DNA of 64,000 nucleotides from CBDCAS01 sp965214015 (GTDB taxonomy: Bacteria > Pseudomonadota > Gammaproteobacteria > Coxiellales > Coxiellaceae): contig CBDCAS010000019.1 of NCBI GenBank assembly GCA_965214015.1, forward strand, positions 124,001-188,000. The letters are read 5' to 3'. The translations under genes were made by a program, and so were the position numbers. Under the pieces are notes generated by a model. That model saw nothing but the letters and a program-made list of their open reading frames with translations. It was not told the DNA's origin and searched no databases. The first letter of the stretch is position 1. Each line of letters begins with the position of its first letter. Below are positions 8,940-17,776 of the stretch, piece after piece.

Positions 8940-10277
8940 CTATCTCATTAAGCTCATGCCACCAGAGCCTTTAATTTTGGACTTTTTCATCAAAGATTCA
9001 TATTGATGACTCATCAAGTGAGCCTGCACTTGTGCCATAAAATCCATAATAACCACTACGATAATCAATAGTGAAGTTCCACCAAAATAAAAAGGGACAT
9101 TCCATATCATCTTTAAAAATGAAGGTAATAAAGTAATTAGTGCTAAATAGATAGCCCCAACTAAAGTCAGCTTAGTCATGACACTGTCTACATATTGAGC
9201 TGTTTTTTCTCCAGGACGAATCCCTGGAATAAAAGCTCCTGACTTTTTTAAATTATCAGCTGTTTCTCTTGGATTAAAAGTCAATGCCGTATAAAAAAAG
9301 CTAAAGAAGATCACTAAAAATGCAGTCAGTAACATATTAGTCAAGGTACCGAATTGTAAAAATAAAGTCACTTTATTGAGCCAACCAAAACCCTTGGCTG
9401 TGCTAAAAAAACTTGCCAAAGTGACTGGAAAACCAATAATACTTAGAGCAAAGATAGGGGGAATAACTCCAGACATATTAATTTTTAACGGTAAGTGACT
9501 CGACTGCGCTGCATACAACTTTCTACCTTGTTGACGCTTTGCATAATTAATCTTAATACGACGCTGAGCTCGCTCAAAATAAACCACAATGACTGTCACC
9601 ATAATCACTACAGCAACAATAAGAATTAAACGAATAGGAGACATCTGCCCTTGCTTTACCTGAGTGAATACCTCTCCAATGGCTGCAGGAAAACGGGCTG
9701 CAATACCAGCAAAAATAATAAGGGAAATACCATTACCAACACCACGCTCTGTCATCTGTTCACCGAGCCACATTAAAAATAAAGTGCCTGTTACTAAGGT
9801 AATAGTCGACACGAAATAAAAGCTAATACTAGGATTGACTGCAACACCACTACTAACAAGCCATTTTGAAATTCCTACCGCCTGCAATAATGATAAAACA
9901 ACCGTAGCATAACGAATATATTGATTAATTTTGCGCTGACCTTGCTGCCCTTCTTTTTTAAGCTGCAATAGTTTGGGGGAAACTGTCGCATACATTTGAA
10001 TAATAATAGAAGCTGAAATATAAGGCATCACACCTAAAGCAAAAAGAGTCATGCGACTTAAGGCACCGCCTGAGAACATATTAAAAACGCCTAAAATACC
10101 TCCACCATGTTGTGAAAATAGCGCAGCAACACGTCCAGGGTCTAATCCTGGAACAGGAATATAAGCACCTAGCCGATAAATCACTAACCCTACTAGCACA
10201 AATAAAAGACGGCTACGCAACTCTGCTAAACTGCCTGAAGACAGTCCTGAACCTAGTTTTGCTTTTTCCATGTCCAT
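8940..10277 (-). CDS. secY: Protein translocase subunit SecY
   Basis: 445 residues, ten membrane helices, the channel of the Sec translocon. Conserved features include YRLGAYIPVPGLDPGRV near the N-terminus, the plug/TM2 region FNMFSGGALSRMT, and NLKKSGAFIPGIRPGE in the C-terminal half. Located in the spc operon between rplO and rpmJ as usual. Start may be this ATG or the one 6 bases on. Confidence 0.98.
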   Translation of the reverse strand: MDMEKAKLGSGLSSGSLAELRSRLLFVLVGLVIYRLGAYIPVPGLDPGRVAALFSQHGGGILGVFNMFSGGALSRMTLFALGVMPYISASIIIQMYATVSPKLLQLKKEGQQGQRKINQYIRYATVVLSLLQAVGISKWLVSSGVAVNPSISFYFVSTITLVTGTLFLMWLGEQMTERGVGNGISLIIFAGIAARFPAAIGEVFTQVKQGQMSPIRLILIVAVVIMVTVIVVYFERAQRRIKINYAKRQQGRKLYAAQSSHLPLKINMSGVIPPIFALSIIGFPVTLASFFSTAKGFGWLNKVTLFLQFGTLTNMLLTAFLVIFFSFFYTALTFNPRETADNLKKSGAFIPGIRPGEKTAQYVDSVMTKLTLVGAIYLALITLLPSFLKMIWNVPFYFGGTSLLIIVVVIMDFMAQVQAHLMSHQYESLMKKSKIKGSGGMSLMR

Positions 10278-10343
10278 ACCTGATGTTTTATATTGATTTT
10301 CCTAGCATCCTTATAAAATCCTCTAGCCATCATCTGATTAAAT

Positions 10344-10775
10344 TTATAATTCAACTGAACCACCTGCCTTTTCAATAGCCTCTTTGGCACCTTTAGTAAC
10401 CAATAAGCCTCGCAGAGTTATTGCTCTATCAATAGAACCACTAAAAATTACTTTTGCCGTTTTAATTTTACTAGAAATAAGATGGGCTGCTTTTAAGGAT
10501 AATAAATCTACGACACCATCTAATTGATTTAATTCGTGTAAACGAATTTCAGCGTGAGTCATTGCTTTACGCGATGTAAAGCCAAACTTGGGAACACGAC
10601 GCGCTAAGGGCATTTGTCCTCCTTCAAACCCAGCTGGAATTTTTCCACCTGAACGGGAAGTCTGACCTTTATGACCACGGCCACAGGTTTTGCCAGAGCC
10701 AGAACCGATACCGCGCCCTACTCGATGTTTATTTTTACGAGCTCCTTTATTAGGACTGATTGTATTCAAGTGCAT
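10344..10775 (-). CDS. rplO: 50S ribosomal protein L15
   Basis: 143 residues from the ATG at 10775 (MHLNTISPNKGARK), one base after the rpmD stop and behind GAGGAAG. Glycine-rich N-terminal arm GRGIGSGSGKTCGRGHKGQ is typical; it threads into 23S rRNA. The C-terminal globular part is normal. Confidence 0.96.
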   Translation of the reverse strand: MHLNTISPNKGARKNKHRVGRGIGSGSGKTCGRGHKGQTSRSGGKIPAGFEGGQMPLARRVPKFGFTSRKAMTHAEIRLHELNQLDGVVDLLSLKAAHLISSKIKTAKVIFSGSIDRAITLRGLLVTKGAKEAIEKAGGSVEL

Positions 10776-10776
10776 T

Positions 10777-10962
10777 CTAAGCTTCCTCAACTTTTAGCAG
10801 ATAAATCACTTTATTAATTAAACCACGTATACAAGGAGTATCATCCACTGTAACTGTGTGATTCATTCGACGTAGACCTAAACCTTCAACACACTCCTTA
10901 TGACCAAATTTGCGACCAAATTTGCTACGCACTAAGGTTACCTTTAATTTTCTACTCGCCAC
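10777..10962 (-). CDS. rpmD: 50S ribosomal protein L30
   Basis: 61 residues if the GTG at 10962 (VASRKLKVTL) is used, which matches the family start; upstream in-frame codons would run into rpsE. It has the L30 core GLGLRRMNHTVTVDDTPCIRGLINKV. The start overlaps the end of rpsE. Confidence 0.93.
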   Translation of the reverse strand: MASRKLKVTLVRSKFGRKFGHKECVEGLGLRRMNHTVTVDDTPCIRGLINKVIYLLKVEEA

Positions 10963-11476
10963 TATGACTACCCTCAAATACTTCTGTTATCGACTTATTT
11001 CGCTTAGCTGCTACTGACTCCGGTGTCATCATCGCTTTCAAACCATTAATAGTAGCACGAACGACATTAACAGGCGTGGTTGAACCAATACATTTTGATA
11101 AAACATTCTCCACACCCATGACTTCAAATACAGCACGCATAGTAGTCCCTGCAATCACTCCCGTACCTTCTGAAGCAGGCAACATTAATACCTTGCTTGC
11201 CCCATGACACGCCTTAATAGGATGATGTAATGTGGATCCTTTCAAAGAGATTCGAATCATATTACGACGTGCACTTTCAGTAGCCTTTTGAATAGCAGCA
11301 GGTACCTCGCGTGCCTTTCCACGACCGTAACCGACTTTCCCTTCCCCATCACCAGCCACCACTAATGCAGAAAAACCCATTTGACGCCCACCTTTGACTG
11401 TTTTAGAGGTGCGTCGCACTTCAACAAGTTTTTCAACTATTCCATCTGTTGTTGTATCTGAACCTACATCACGCAT
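10952..11476 (-). CDS. rpsE: 30S ribosomal protein S5
   Basis: 174 residues from the ATG at 11476, behind AAGGTGA. The double-stranded-RNA-binding-like N-terminal domain has VVAGDGEGKVGYGRGKAREV and the C-terminal domain has the conserved VLSKCIGSTTPVNVVRAT. S5 helps hold the mRNA entry channel and decoding accuracy. Confidence 0.97.
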   Translation of the reverse strand: MRDVGSDTTTDGIVEKLVEVRRTSKTVKGGRQMGFSALVVAGDGEGKVGYGRGKAREVPAAIQKATESARRNMIRISLKGSTLHHPIKACHGASKVLMLPASEGTGVIAGTTMRAVFEVMGVENVLSKCIGSTTPVNVVRATINGLKAMMTPESVAAKRNKSITEVFEGSHSGE

Positions 11477-11509
11477 TGATATCACCTTAACTTTTTACTT
11501 ATAGTTGAA

Positions 11510-11869
11510 CTAAAACTCAACTCCACCTTCTCTTGCAGCCTCTGCCAATGCTTTTACTCGACCATGATATCGATAACCAGAGCGATCAAAAGCCACTTTT
11601 TTAACTCCTGCTTCAAGAGCACGCTTTGCAACTAAACAACCTAAAGCAGTGGCAGCCGCTATATTGCCACCATAGCCTACTTCTTTTTTAACTACTTTTT
11701 CCGTCGTCGATGCTGACAATAGCACCTTTGAACCATCAGCAGAAACTATTTGCGCGTAAATATGATTTAAAGTTTTATGAATACATAACCGTATTTCATT
11801 TAACTCACGAATTTTAGCACGAGTACGTTTTCGACGATGCATGCGAGATAAAATCTTTTTATTTTTCAT
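11510..11869 (-). CDS. rplR: 50S ribosomal protein L18
   Basis: 119 residues. Basic N-terminus MKNKKILSRMHRRKRTRAKI, and the C-terminal FDRSGYRYHGRVKALAEAAREGG that binds 5S rRNA. Its start touches the stop of rplF at base 11869. Confidence 0.97.
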   Translation of the reverse strand: MKNKKILSRMHRRKRTRAKIRELNEIRLCIHKTLNHIYAQIVSADGSKVLLSASTTEKVVKKEVGYGGNIAAATALGCLVAKRALEAGVKKVAFDRSGYRYHGRVKALAEAAREGGVEF

Positions 11870-12405
11870 TATTTTTTCTTCGCCTCTTTCATAATAACAT
11901 CCTCATTGTGGTAGCGAATTCCTTTACCTTTATAAGGCTCTGGAGGACGTTTTGCACGAATATTAGCTCCCATTTGGAAAACAGCCTGCTTATCGGCTCC
12001 TTTTAAAACGATTTCTGTCTGACTAGGTGCTGTAACAGTAATACCCTTTGGCATTACCATATTAACAGGATGCGATAAGCCTAGAGTCAAACTTAACTGA
12101 TCTCCCTGCACTTTCGCACGATATCCAACTCCAATTAAAATCAGCTTACATTCAAAGCCTTCAGACACACCTCTTATCATATTCTTCACTAATGCTGTCA
12201 TTGTGCCTGTTAAGGCATTTGCCTCTTTACTACTATTGATAGGTGAAAAATGAATATTACTGACTTGATGGTCAATCTTCACCATAGAATGAATTTCTTG
12301 CTGTAACTCGCCCTGTTTCCCTTTAACTGATAGAAGACGTTCAGCCAGTTTCAAATCAACCTCTGGTGGAATTTCAATAGGATTTCTAGCGACTCGAGTA
12401 ACCAT
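11869..12405 (-). CDS. rplF: 50S ribosomal protein L6
   Basis: 178 residues, two repeated L6 folds. The second half contains the family signature RAKRPPEPYKGKGIRY, close to the C-terminus. It lies near the factor-binding site of the large subunit. Placed between rpsH and rplR in the spc order. Confidence 0.97.
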   Translation of the reverse strand: MVTRVARNPIEIPPEVDLKLAERLLSVKGKQGELQQEIHSMVKIDHQVSNIHFSPINSSKEANALTGTMTALVKNMIRGVSEGFECKLILIGVGYRAKVQGDQLSLTLGLSHPVNMVMPKGITVTAPSQTEIVLKGADKQAVFQMGANIRAKRPPEPYKGKGIRYHNEDVIMKEAKKK

Positions 12406-12419
12406 TTAATTCTCCAAAA

Positions 12420-12812
12420 TTAGGTAACAGAACACAATACTTCTCCTCCTAAACCCATGTGACGTGCTTTCTTATCTGACATCACACCCTTTGAGGTAGA
12501 AATAATCGCTATACCTAAACCATTATTAACAACAGGTAAGGTATCTTTACTTTTGTAAACACGCAGCCCTGGTCGACTCACTCTTCTAACATAGTCAATA
12601 ACTGGTATTGAATTAAAATATTTTAAAGTAATTTCTAAACTTGATCGATTTACATCGTCTTTAATGAAATAATCAGTGATGTACCCCTCATTTTTCAACA
12701 CACTTGCAATAGCTACTTTAATTTTAGATAACGGCATGCTCACCTCTTTTTTCAAAACTGCTTGTGCATTTCGAATTCGAGTCAACATATCGGCAATAGG
12801 GTCTGTTTGCAT
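12420..12812 (-). CDS. rpsH: 30S ribosomal protein S8
   Basis: 130 residues starting MQTDPIADMLTRIRNAQ; the C-terminal motif GLGIAIISTSKGVMSDKKAR is the S8 signature. It binds helix 21 of 16S rRNA, and in E. coli represses the spc operon at the rplE start; no mimic structure could be confirmed here. Confidence 0.97.
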   Translation of the reverse strand: MQTDPIADMLTRIRNAQAVLKKEVSMPLSKIKVAIASVLKNEGYITDYFIKDDVNRSSLEITLKYFNSIPVIDYVRRVSRPGLRVYKSKDTLPVVNNGLGIAIISTSKGVMSDKKARHMGLGGEVLCSVT

Positions 12813-12823
12813 TTTCTTACCTC

Positions 12824-13120
12824 CTACCAGCTTGCTTTTTTCAAACCAGGCACATCGCCTCTCATTGCTGCCTCACGCAAATGAATACGGCAGAGCCCAA
12901 ATTTTTTAAAAGTACCATTAGAACGACCACATAGACGACAACGTTCCCGAATACGAGATGGACTTTCATCACGACGACGTTTTTGTAACTTTAAAATAGC
13001 ATCTTCACGACCACTCTCATCTTTAAGAATAGTTTCTTTTAGTTTTCTACGTGACGCACGCACGCACTCAACAATGCGTATTCGCTTAAGATTGCGTCTT
13101 ATAATGCTCTTTTTTGCCAT
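12824..13120 (-). CDS. rpsN: 30S ribosomal protein S14, with CCCH motif
   Basis: 98 residues, the long form of S14, ending in REAAMRGDVPGLKKASW. Unusually it carries CRLCGRSNGTFKKFGLCRIH: CxxC then CxxH at the same place where the short zinc-binding S14 has CxxC and CxxC. Long S14 proteins normally lack these ligands. Metal binding is inference. The gene lies 3 bases after rplE. Confidence 0.95.
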   Translation of the reverse strand: MAKKSIIRRNLKRIRIVECVRASRRKLKETILKDESGREDAILKLQKRRRDESPSRIRERCRLCGRSNGTFKKFGLCRIHLREAAMRGDVPGLKKASW

Positions 13121-13123
13121 AAA

Positions 13124-13668
13124 TCAACCTCGATCTTTCAATGGAAAACTAAAACCTCTGAGTAAGGCGCGCGCTTCCTCATCTGTTTTTGCTGTTGTAG
13201 AGATAGTAATATCTAATCCTCTTAATGCGTCGATTTTATCGTATTCAACTTCAGGAAATACAATTTGTTCTTTAATACCTAAGCTATAATTACCTCGTCC
13301 ATCAAACGCTTTTAAGCTAAACCCTCGAAAATCACGAATACGTGGAATGGCAATGCTAATTAAACGCTCCAAAAACTCATACATACGAAGCTGACGCAGT
13401 GTCACCTTACAACCTAAAGGCCATCCTGCTCGAATTTTAAATCCAGCAATCGATTTTCGTGCTTTTGTCTGAATAGGTTTCTGGCCTGTAATCTTTGCCA
13501 TATCATCCATTGCATGTGCTAATACTTTTTTATCTGCAACTGCCTCACCAACACCCATATTAACAGTAATCTTGGCAATGCGCGGGCTTCCATAACACTT
13601 TTATAGCCAAATTGTTTCACTAACTCAGGAATAATTTTTTCACGATAATGTTTTTGTAAAGTTGCCAT
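13124..13668 (-). CDS. rplE: 50S ribosomal protein L5, apparent frameshift
   Basis: Reading from the ATG at 13668 gives MATLQKHYREKIIPELVKQF, the L5 N-terminus, through FGYKSVME. The frame is then lost: after the GAA codon eight bases (GCCCGCGC) stand where nine are needed for a P-R pair before IAKITVNMGVGEA. The rest, from MGVGEAVADKK to the end at 13124, is a normal L5 core in the next frame. One base missing near 13587 explains both halves; restored length would be 181 residues. L5 is essential (5S rRNA binding), so this is more likely a sequencing or assembly error than a dead gene. Confidence 0.9.
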
Positions 13669-13680
13669 AATAATAAACCT

Positions 13681-13995
13681 TTAGATATCAATCACTTCAT
13701 CATTGGATTTAAAATAACGAACCTTTTTCCCATCTTCTAATCTTTTATATCCAATACGATCTGCCTTTTTCACAGCCGGATTATAAATAGCAAGATTTGA
13801 TATATGAATCCCTGATTCTTGATCAATAAGGCCCCCTTGTTCATTTTTTTGCGGATTGGGTCGGATACTTTTCTTTACCATGTTAACGCCTTCTACTAAG
13901 GCACGATCTTTTGACAAGAACTTCATTATCTTGCCAATACGACCTTTATCCTTACCTGTGATCACAATCACACTATCATTTTTTTTAATTTTCAT
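13681..13995 (-). CDS. rplX: 50S ribosomal protein L24
   Basis: 104 residues. KOW motif near the N-terminus: VIVITGKDKGRIGKIMK. L24 starts large-subunit assembly near the tunnel exit. Overlaps the rplN end by 4 bases. Confidence 0.96.
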   Translation of the reverse strand: MKIKKNDSVIVITGKDKGRIGKIMKFLSKDRALVEGVNMVKKSIRPNPQKNEQGGLIDQESGIHISNLAIYNPAVKKADRIGYKRLEDGKKVRYFKSNDEVIDI

Positions 13996-14357
13996 AACAC
14001 TTCCAAAGCTAAGGAAATAATCTTCATAAACTGGACACGTAATTCTCTAGTGACTGGACCAAAAATACGAGTACCAATCGGCTGATTTTGTGCACTTAAT
14101 AACACAACCGCATTATGATCAAAGCGAATGAGTGACCCATCATCACGACGCACCCCTTTTCGTGTACGCACAACAACGGCTTTCATCACTTCCCCTTTTT
14201 TAACTTTACCTCGTGGAATAGCTTCTTTAATACTGACTTTAATAATATCACCAATACCTGCATAGCGACGCTTTGATCCACCTAGTACCTTGATGCACAT
14301 AACACGACGCGCACCACTATTATCAGCAACATCAATAACTGACTCTGCTTGTATCAT
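13992..14357 (-). CDS. rplN: 50S ribosomal protein L14
   Basis: 121 residues starting MIQAESVIDVADNSGARRVM, with the L14 signature in the middle (KAVVVRTRKGVRRDDGSLIR, then FDHNAVV). It forms an intersubunit bridge. Overlaps both neighbours by 4 bases. Confidence 0.98.
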   Translation of the reverse strand: MIQAESVIDVADNSGARRVMCIKVLGGSKRRYAGIGDIIKVSIKEAIPRGKVKKGEVMKAVVVRTRKGVRRDDGSLIRFDHNAVVLLSAQNQPIGTRIFGPVTRELRVQFMKIISLALEVL

Positions 14358-14626
14358 GACAACCTTCCCACTGTCTCTTCTACTTTAACCAATACCCAGC
14401 TTTTCGTTTTGGAGATAGGGCGACATTCTTTAATTGTGACAAAATCACCTATCTGAGATCGATTACCTACATCGTGTGCATGTACTTTAGTGGAGCGTTT
14501 AATAAACTTTCCATACTTTGGATGTTTCATCTGACGCTCTAACAAAACAACAATACTATCTTTCATCTTATTGCTAATTACCCGACCTCTCATTGTTCTA
14601 GCAGATGACTGACTCTTAGAGCTCAT
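14354..14626 (-). CDS. rpsQ: 30S ribosomal protein S17
   Basis: 90 residues; OB fold with GRVISNKMKDSIVVLLERQ and the C-terminal IGDFVTIKECRPISKTKSW. It binds the 5' domain of 16S rRNA. Overlaps rpmC and rplN by 4 bases each, so these genes are translated in series. Confidence 0.97.
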   Translation of the reverse strand: MSSKSQSSARTMRGRVISNKMKDSIVVLLERQMKHPKYGKFIKRSTKVHAHDVGNRSQIGDFVTIKECRPISKTKSWVLVKVEETVGRLS

Positions 14627-14823
14627 GACTGCCCCTCCCTTTCTTTCTGACCAATGATCGTTTTAATTCTGGCAATATTACGACGTACTTTTTTAAACAA
14701 ATGGGGGCGTGGCATCTCACCGATTCCTTTTTGCATACGCAAATTAAACTGCTCACGTAAAAAGTCTGTTAACTGCTGATGTAACTCACTAATATTTTGA
14801 TCTCTCAATACATTATTTCTCAT
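14623..14823 (-). CDS. rpmC: 50S ribosomal protein L29
   Basis: 66 residues, two long helices; the conserved segment is LREQFNLRMQKGIGEMPRPH followed by ARIKTIIGQKE. L29 sits by the tunnel exit, near the trigger-factor and SRP site. One base separates it from rplP. Confidence 0.95.
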   Translation of the reverse strand: MRNNVLRDQNISELHQQLTDFLREQFNLRMQKGIGEMPRPHLFKKVRRNIARIKTIIGQKEREGQS

Positions 14824-14824
14824 A

Positions 14825-15241
14825 TTAAAACCCTACTGTTCGTTCTACAAACACCGTATGTACAGGCAGCTTAGCCGCTGCTCTTGAAAAGGCCTCACGA
14901 GCGAGTTCTTCTGGGACACCTTCAAGTTCAAAAAGAATACGACCAGGTTGAATTAAAGCAACCCAATATTCCACATTACCCTTACCTTTACCTTGACGAA
15001 CTTCCAAAGGCTTTTTAGTAATTGGTTTGTCTGGAAAAATACGAATATATACCTTACCACCTCTTTTAATATGGCGCGTTATAGCACGACGAGCTGATTC
15101 AATTTGACGGGCAGTAATACGACCACGACCTGTTGAACGCAAGGCATATTCACCAAAATTAACACGATTGCCTCGTGAAGCCACTCCGCGATTACGGCCT
15201 TTAAACATTTTACGAAATTTCATTTTTTTCGGCTGAAGCAT
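14825..15241 (-). CDS. rplP: 50S ribosomal protein L16
   Basis: 138 residues starting MLQPKKMKFRKMFKGRNRG. RGGKVYIRIFPDKPITKKP and the EVRQGKGKGNVEYWVA segment identify L16, which organises the A-site region of 23S rRNA. Length is normal. Confidence 0.98.
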   Translation of the reverse strand: MLQPKKMKFRKMFKGRNRGVASRGNRVNFGEYALRSTGRGRITARQIESARRAITRHIKRGGKVYIRIFPDKPITKKPLEVRQGKGKGNVEYWVALIQPGRILFELEGVPEELAREAFSRAAAKLPVHTVFVERTVGF

Positions 15242-15253
15242 AGCTTAATTCCC

Positions 15254-15931
15254 CTACGGTTTTATATCACTTTTAGTAGCTTCTTCAGTAGCTTCTTTCT
15301 TAACTTCGTGAATTTCGCCTTTAAAAATCCACACCTTAACACCAATAATGCCGTAAGTTGTTAACGCTCGTGCAGTACCATAATCGATATCAGCACGGAA
15401 GGTATGAAGTGGCACACGACCATCACGCGACCATTCTGTTCGAGCAATTTCAGCACCTGCCAAACGGCCACTTAATGAAACCTTAACTCCCTTGGCACCT
15501 GCACGCATAGTAGACTGAATAATACGTTTCATCACTCGACGGAACATTATACGACGCTCTAATTGCTGAGCTATATTTTCTGCCACTAAACGGGCTGATA
15601 ATTCAGGCTTACGGACTTCTTGAATTGTAATATGTACTGGCACCTTCATAATTTTTGAGATTTCACTACGCAGCAATTCTACTTCATTCCCTTTCTTACC
15701 AATAATGACTCCAGGACGGGCTGAATGAATAGCAATACGTGCATTACGCGCAGGACGTTCAATCTGAATATTACTGATAGCAGCTCCTTTGAGCTTTTTT
15801 TCTAAAAACTGACGTACTTGAATATCTGCATTCAAATAGTCGGCATAATCTTTTTTCTTGGCATACCATTTAGCATTGTAATCTTTAGTGATCCCTAACC
15901 TTATACCCATTGGGTTTACTTTCTGACCCAT
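15254..15931 (-). CDS. rpsC: 30S ribosomal protein S3
   Basis: 225 residues. Starts MGQKVNPMGIRLGITKDYNA; KH domain at about 40-110 with RPGVIIGKKGNEVELLR (GxxG loop); C-terminal domain with GAEIARTEWSRDGRVPLHT. It lines the mRNA entry site. It ends in an acidic-basic tail slightly different from E. coli. Confidence 0.98.
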   Translation of the reverse strand: MGQKVNPMGIRLGITKDYNAKWYAKKKDYADYLNADIQVRQFLEKKLKGAAISNIQIERPARNARIAIHSARPGVIIGKKGNEVELLRSEISKIMKVPVHITIQEVRKPELSARLVAENIAQQLERRIMFRRVMKRIIQSTMRAGAKGVKVSLSGRLAGAEIARTEWSRDGRVPLHTFRADIDYGTARALTTYGIIGVKVWIFKGEIHEVKKEATEEATKSDIKP

Positions 15932-15933
15932 AA

Positions 15934-16275
15934 TTACTTATTCTCCTCATCGGAAACCATTACCGTAATATGACAACAGCGTTTCAAAATTTGGTTACCA
16001 CGACCTCGAGCTCTTGCACGAAACCGTTTAACACCTGGCCCCTCATCTACAGAAATATGTGAAATCACCAAATCATCAATATCAGCACCTACATTATGCT
16101 CTGCATTAGCAATTGCTGAATCGACTACTTTTTTAACCAGCAGTGCCGCTTTTTTTGTACTAAAACGTAATAGCAAACTCGCTTTTTCAGCTGATAAGCC
16201 ACGCACCTGATCTGCAATCAGTCGTGCTTTTTGTACTGAAATTGGTGCATAACGATAGCGCGCAGCAGTATTCAT
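15934..16275 (-). CDS. rplV: 50S ribosomal protein L22
   Basis: 113 residues from the ATG at 16275, preceded by GGAG; a GTG four codons earlier overlaps that ribosome site and is not favoured. The core KARLIADQVRGLSAEKA and the hairpin DEGPGVKRFRARARGRG that reaches into the exit tunnel are present. Confidence 0.96.
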   Translation of the reverse strand: MNTAARYRYAPISVQKARLIADQVRGLSAEKASLLLRFSTKKAALLVKKVVDSAIANAEHNVGADIDDLVISHISVDEGPGVKRFRARARGRGNQILKRCCHITVMVSDEENK

Positions 16276-16324
16276 TTTATTCTCCACTTTGTACAGCTAT
16301 TCTTTCTCATTACTTAAAACCCAA

Positions 16325-16606
16325 TTATTCACCCTTTTTCGCCTTACGATCACCTGAGTGACTACGAAACGTACGTGTTATGGCAAATTCACCTAACTTG
16401 TGACCTACCATATTTTCTGAAATATAAACTGGTACATGTTGGCGTCCATTATGGATAGCAATGGTCAAGCCCACCATATCAGGCAACACCATCGAAGACC
16501 GTGACCATGTTTTAATAGGACGCTTAGAGCCACTGGCTATAGCTTCCTGCACTTTTTTTATCAAATGGTGGGCCACAAAAGGCCCTTTTTTCACTGATCT
16601 AGGCAA
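16325..16606 (-). CDS. rpsS: 30S ribosomal protein S19
   Basis: 93 residues starting MPRSVKKGPFVAHHLIKKV, with the signature VYISENMVGHKLGEFAITRT. It forms the head with S13. Two bases short of 50 separate it from rplV. Confidence 0.98.
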   Translation of the reverse strand: MPRSVKKGPFVAHHLIKKVQEAIASGSKRPIKTWSRSSMVLPDMVGLTIAIHNGRQHVPVYISENMVGHKLGEFAITRTFRSHSGDRKAKKGE

Positions 16607-16619
16607 TATTCTACCCCTT

Positions 16620-17456
16620 TTATCGTTTCTTTTTAGTACGTCGACGACGAATAATCATGCTATTGGTTCTTTTGTTCTTGCGCGTCTTATAACCTTTAGT
16701 CGGAATACCTGTTGGACTTACCGGATGACGCCCACCTGATGTCTTGCCTTCACCACCACCATGAGGATGATCTACTGGATTCATTGCAACACCGCGCACT
16801 GTTGGACGACGACCACGCCAACGCGAAGCACCAGCTTTCCCCAATGAACGCAAGTTATTTTCTGCATTAGATACCTCGCCAATGCAAGCACGGCAATTCG
16901 CTAAAACTTTGCGCATCTCACCAGAACGCATACGAATAATAGCATAAAGTCCTTCACGTGCCGCTAATTGAGCCGATGCACCGGCAGCACGCATTAATTG
17001 TGCTCCTTTACCTGGTTTCAATTCGAGACAATGAATGGTCGAACCTAAAGGAATATTTTGTAGTGGCAAACAATTACCAGGCTGGATAGGAGCTTCAACT
17101 CCTGATACTACTTTTGATCCTTTAACTAAGCCTTTGGCTGCAATGATATAACGACGCTCACCATCTGCATAAACGACTAAGGCAATATAGGCACTGCGAT
17201 TAGGATCATACTCAATTCTCTCAACACAGCCTACAACATTATCTTTATTACGTTTAAAGTCAATAACTCTATAACGTCTCTTATGACCACCACCACGATG
17301 TCGTACAGTAACTCGACCTTTGTTATTACGTCCACTAATCCGTTTTTTAGGAGTCAATAAAGGAGCATAAGGCTTACCTTTATAGAGTTCTGGACTAACT
17401 ACTCGAATAACAAATCGACGCCCAGGCGATGTTGGTTTTGTTTTTATTAATGGCAT
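16620..17456 (-). CDS. rplB: 50S ribosomal protein L2
   Basis: 278 residues from the ATG at 17456 (MPLIKTKPTSPGRR), the family start; six upstream codons are discarded. N-terminal OB and central SH3-like domains, and the conserved VRGVAMNPVDHPHGGGEGKT with the histidine needed for peptidyl transferase assembly. Confidence 0.98.
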   Translation of the reverse strand: MPLIKTKPTSPGRRFVIRVVSPELYKGKPYAPLLTPKKRISGRNNKGRVTVRHRGGGHKRRYRVIDFKRNKDNVVGCVERIEYDPNRSAYIALVVYADGERRYIIAAKGLVKGSKVVSGVEAPIQPGNCLPLQNIPLGSTIHCLELKPGKGAQLMRAAGASAQLAAREGLYAIIRMRSGEMRKVLANCRACIGEVSNAENNLRSLGKAGASRWRGRRPTVRGVAMNPVDHPHGGGEGKTSGGRHPVSPTGIPTKGYKTRKNKRTNSMIIRRRRTKKKR

Positions 17457-17482
17457 TTGCCAATAACCTCTCACTAGTTTTT

Positions 17483-17776
17483 TTATTCAATGGACCCCAA
17501 GTCAATCTCTTGATCAGGATCTAGACGAACATAGGTCTTTTTCCATGCCTTATGGCGTCCTTTTGTTCGGCCGAAACGTGTCAGCTTACTTTTAATATTT
17601 ACAATACGAACAGATCGAACATTGACCTCAAATAACTGCTCCACTGCTTGCTTAATTTCAGGCTTAGTCGCATCTTTAAGCACTTTAAACGCATAAAAAG
17701 CATCTGAACTATCTTGCGAACTTTTCTCAGAAATATGAGGTTCTAACAGAATCGTTAATGCTCTTTCATTATTCAT
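17483..17776 (-). CDS. rplW: 50S ribosomal protein L23
   Basis: 97 residues. HISEKSSQDS near the N-terminus and the loop LTRFGRTKGRHKAWKKTYVR at the tunnel exit, where trigger factor and SRP dock. Overlaps rplD by 4 bases. Confidence 0.97.
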   Translation of the reverse strand: MNNERALTILLEPHISEKSSQDSSDAFYAFKVLKDATKPEIKQAVEQLFEVNVRSVRIVNIKSKLTRFGRTKGRHKAWKKTYVRLDPDQEIDLGSIE

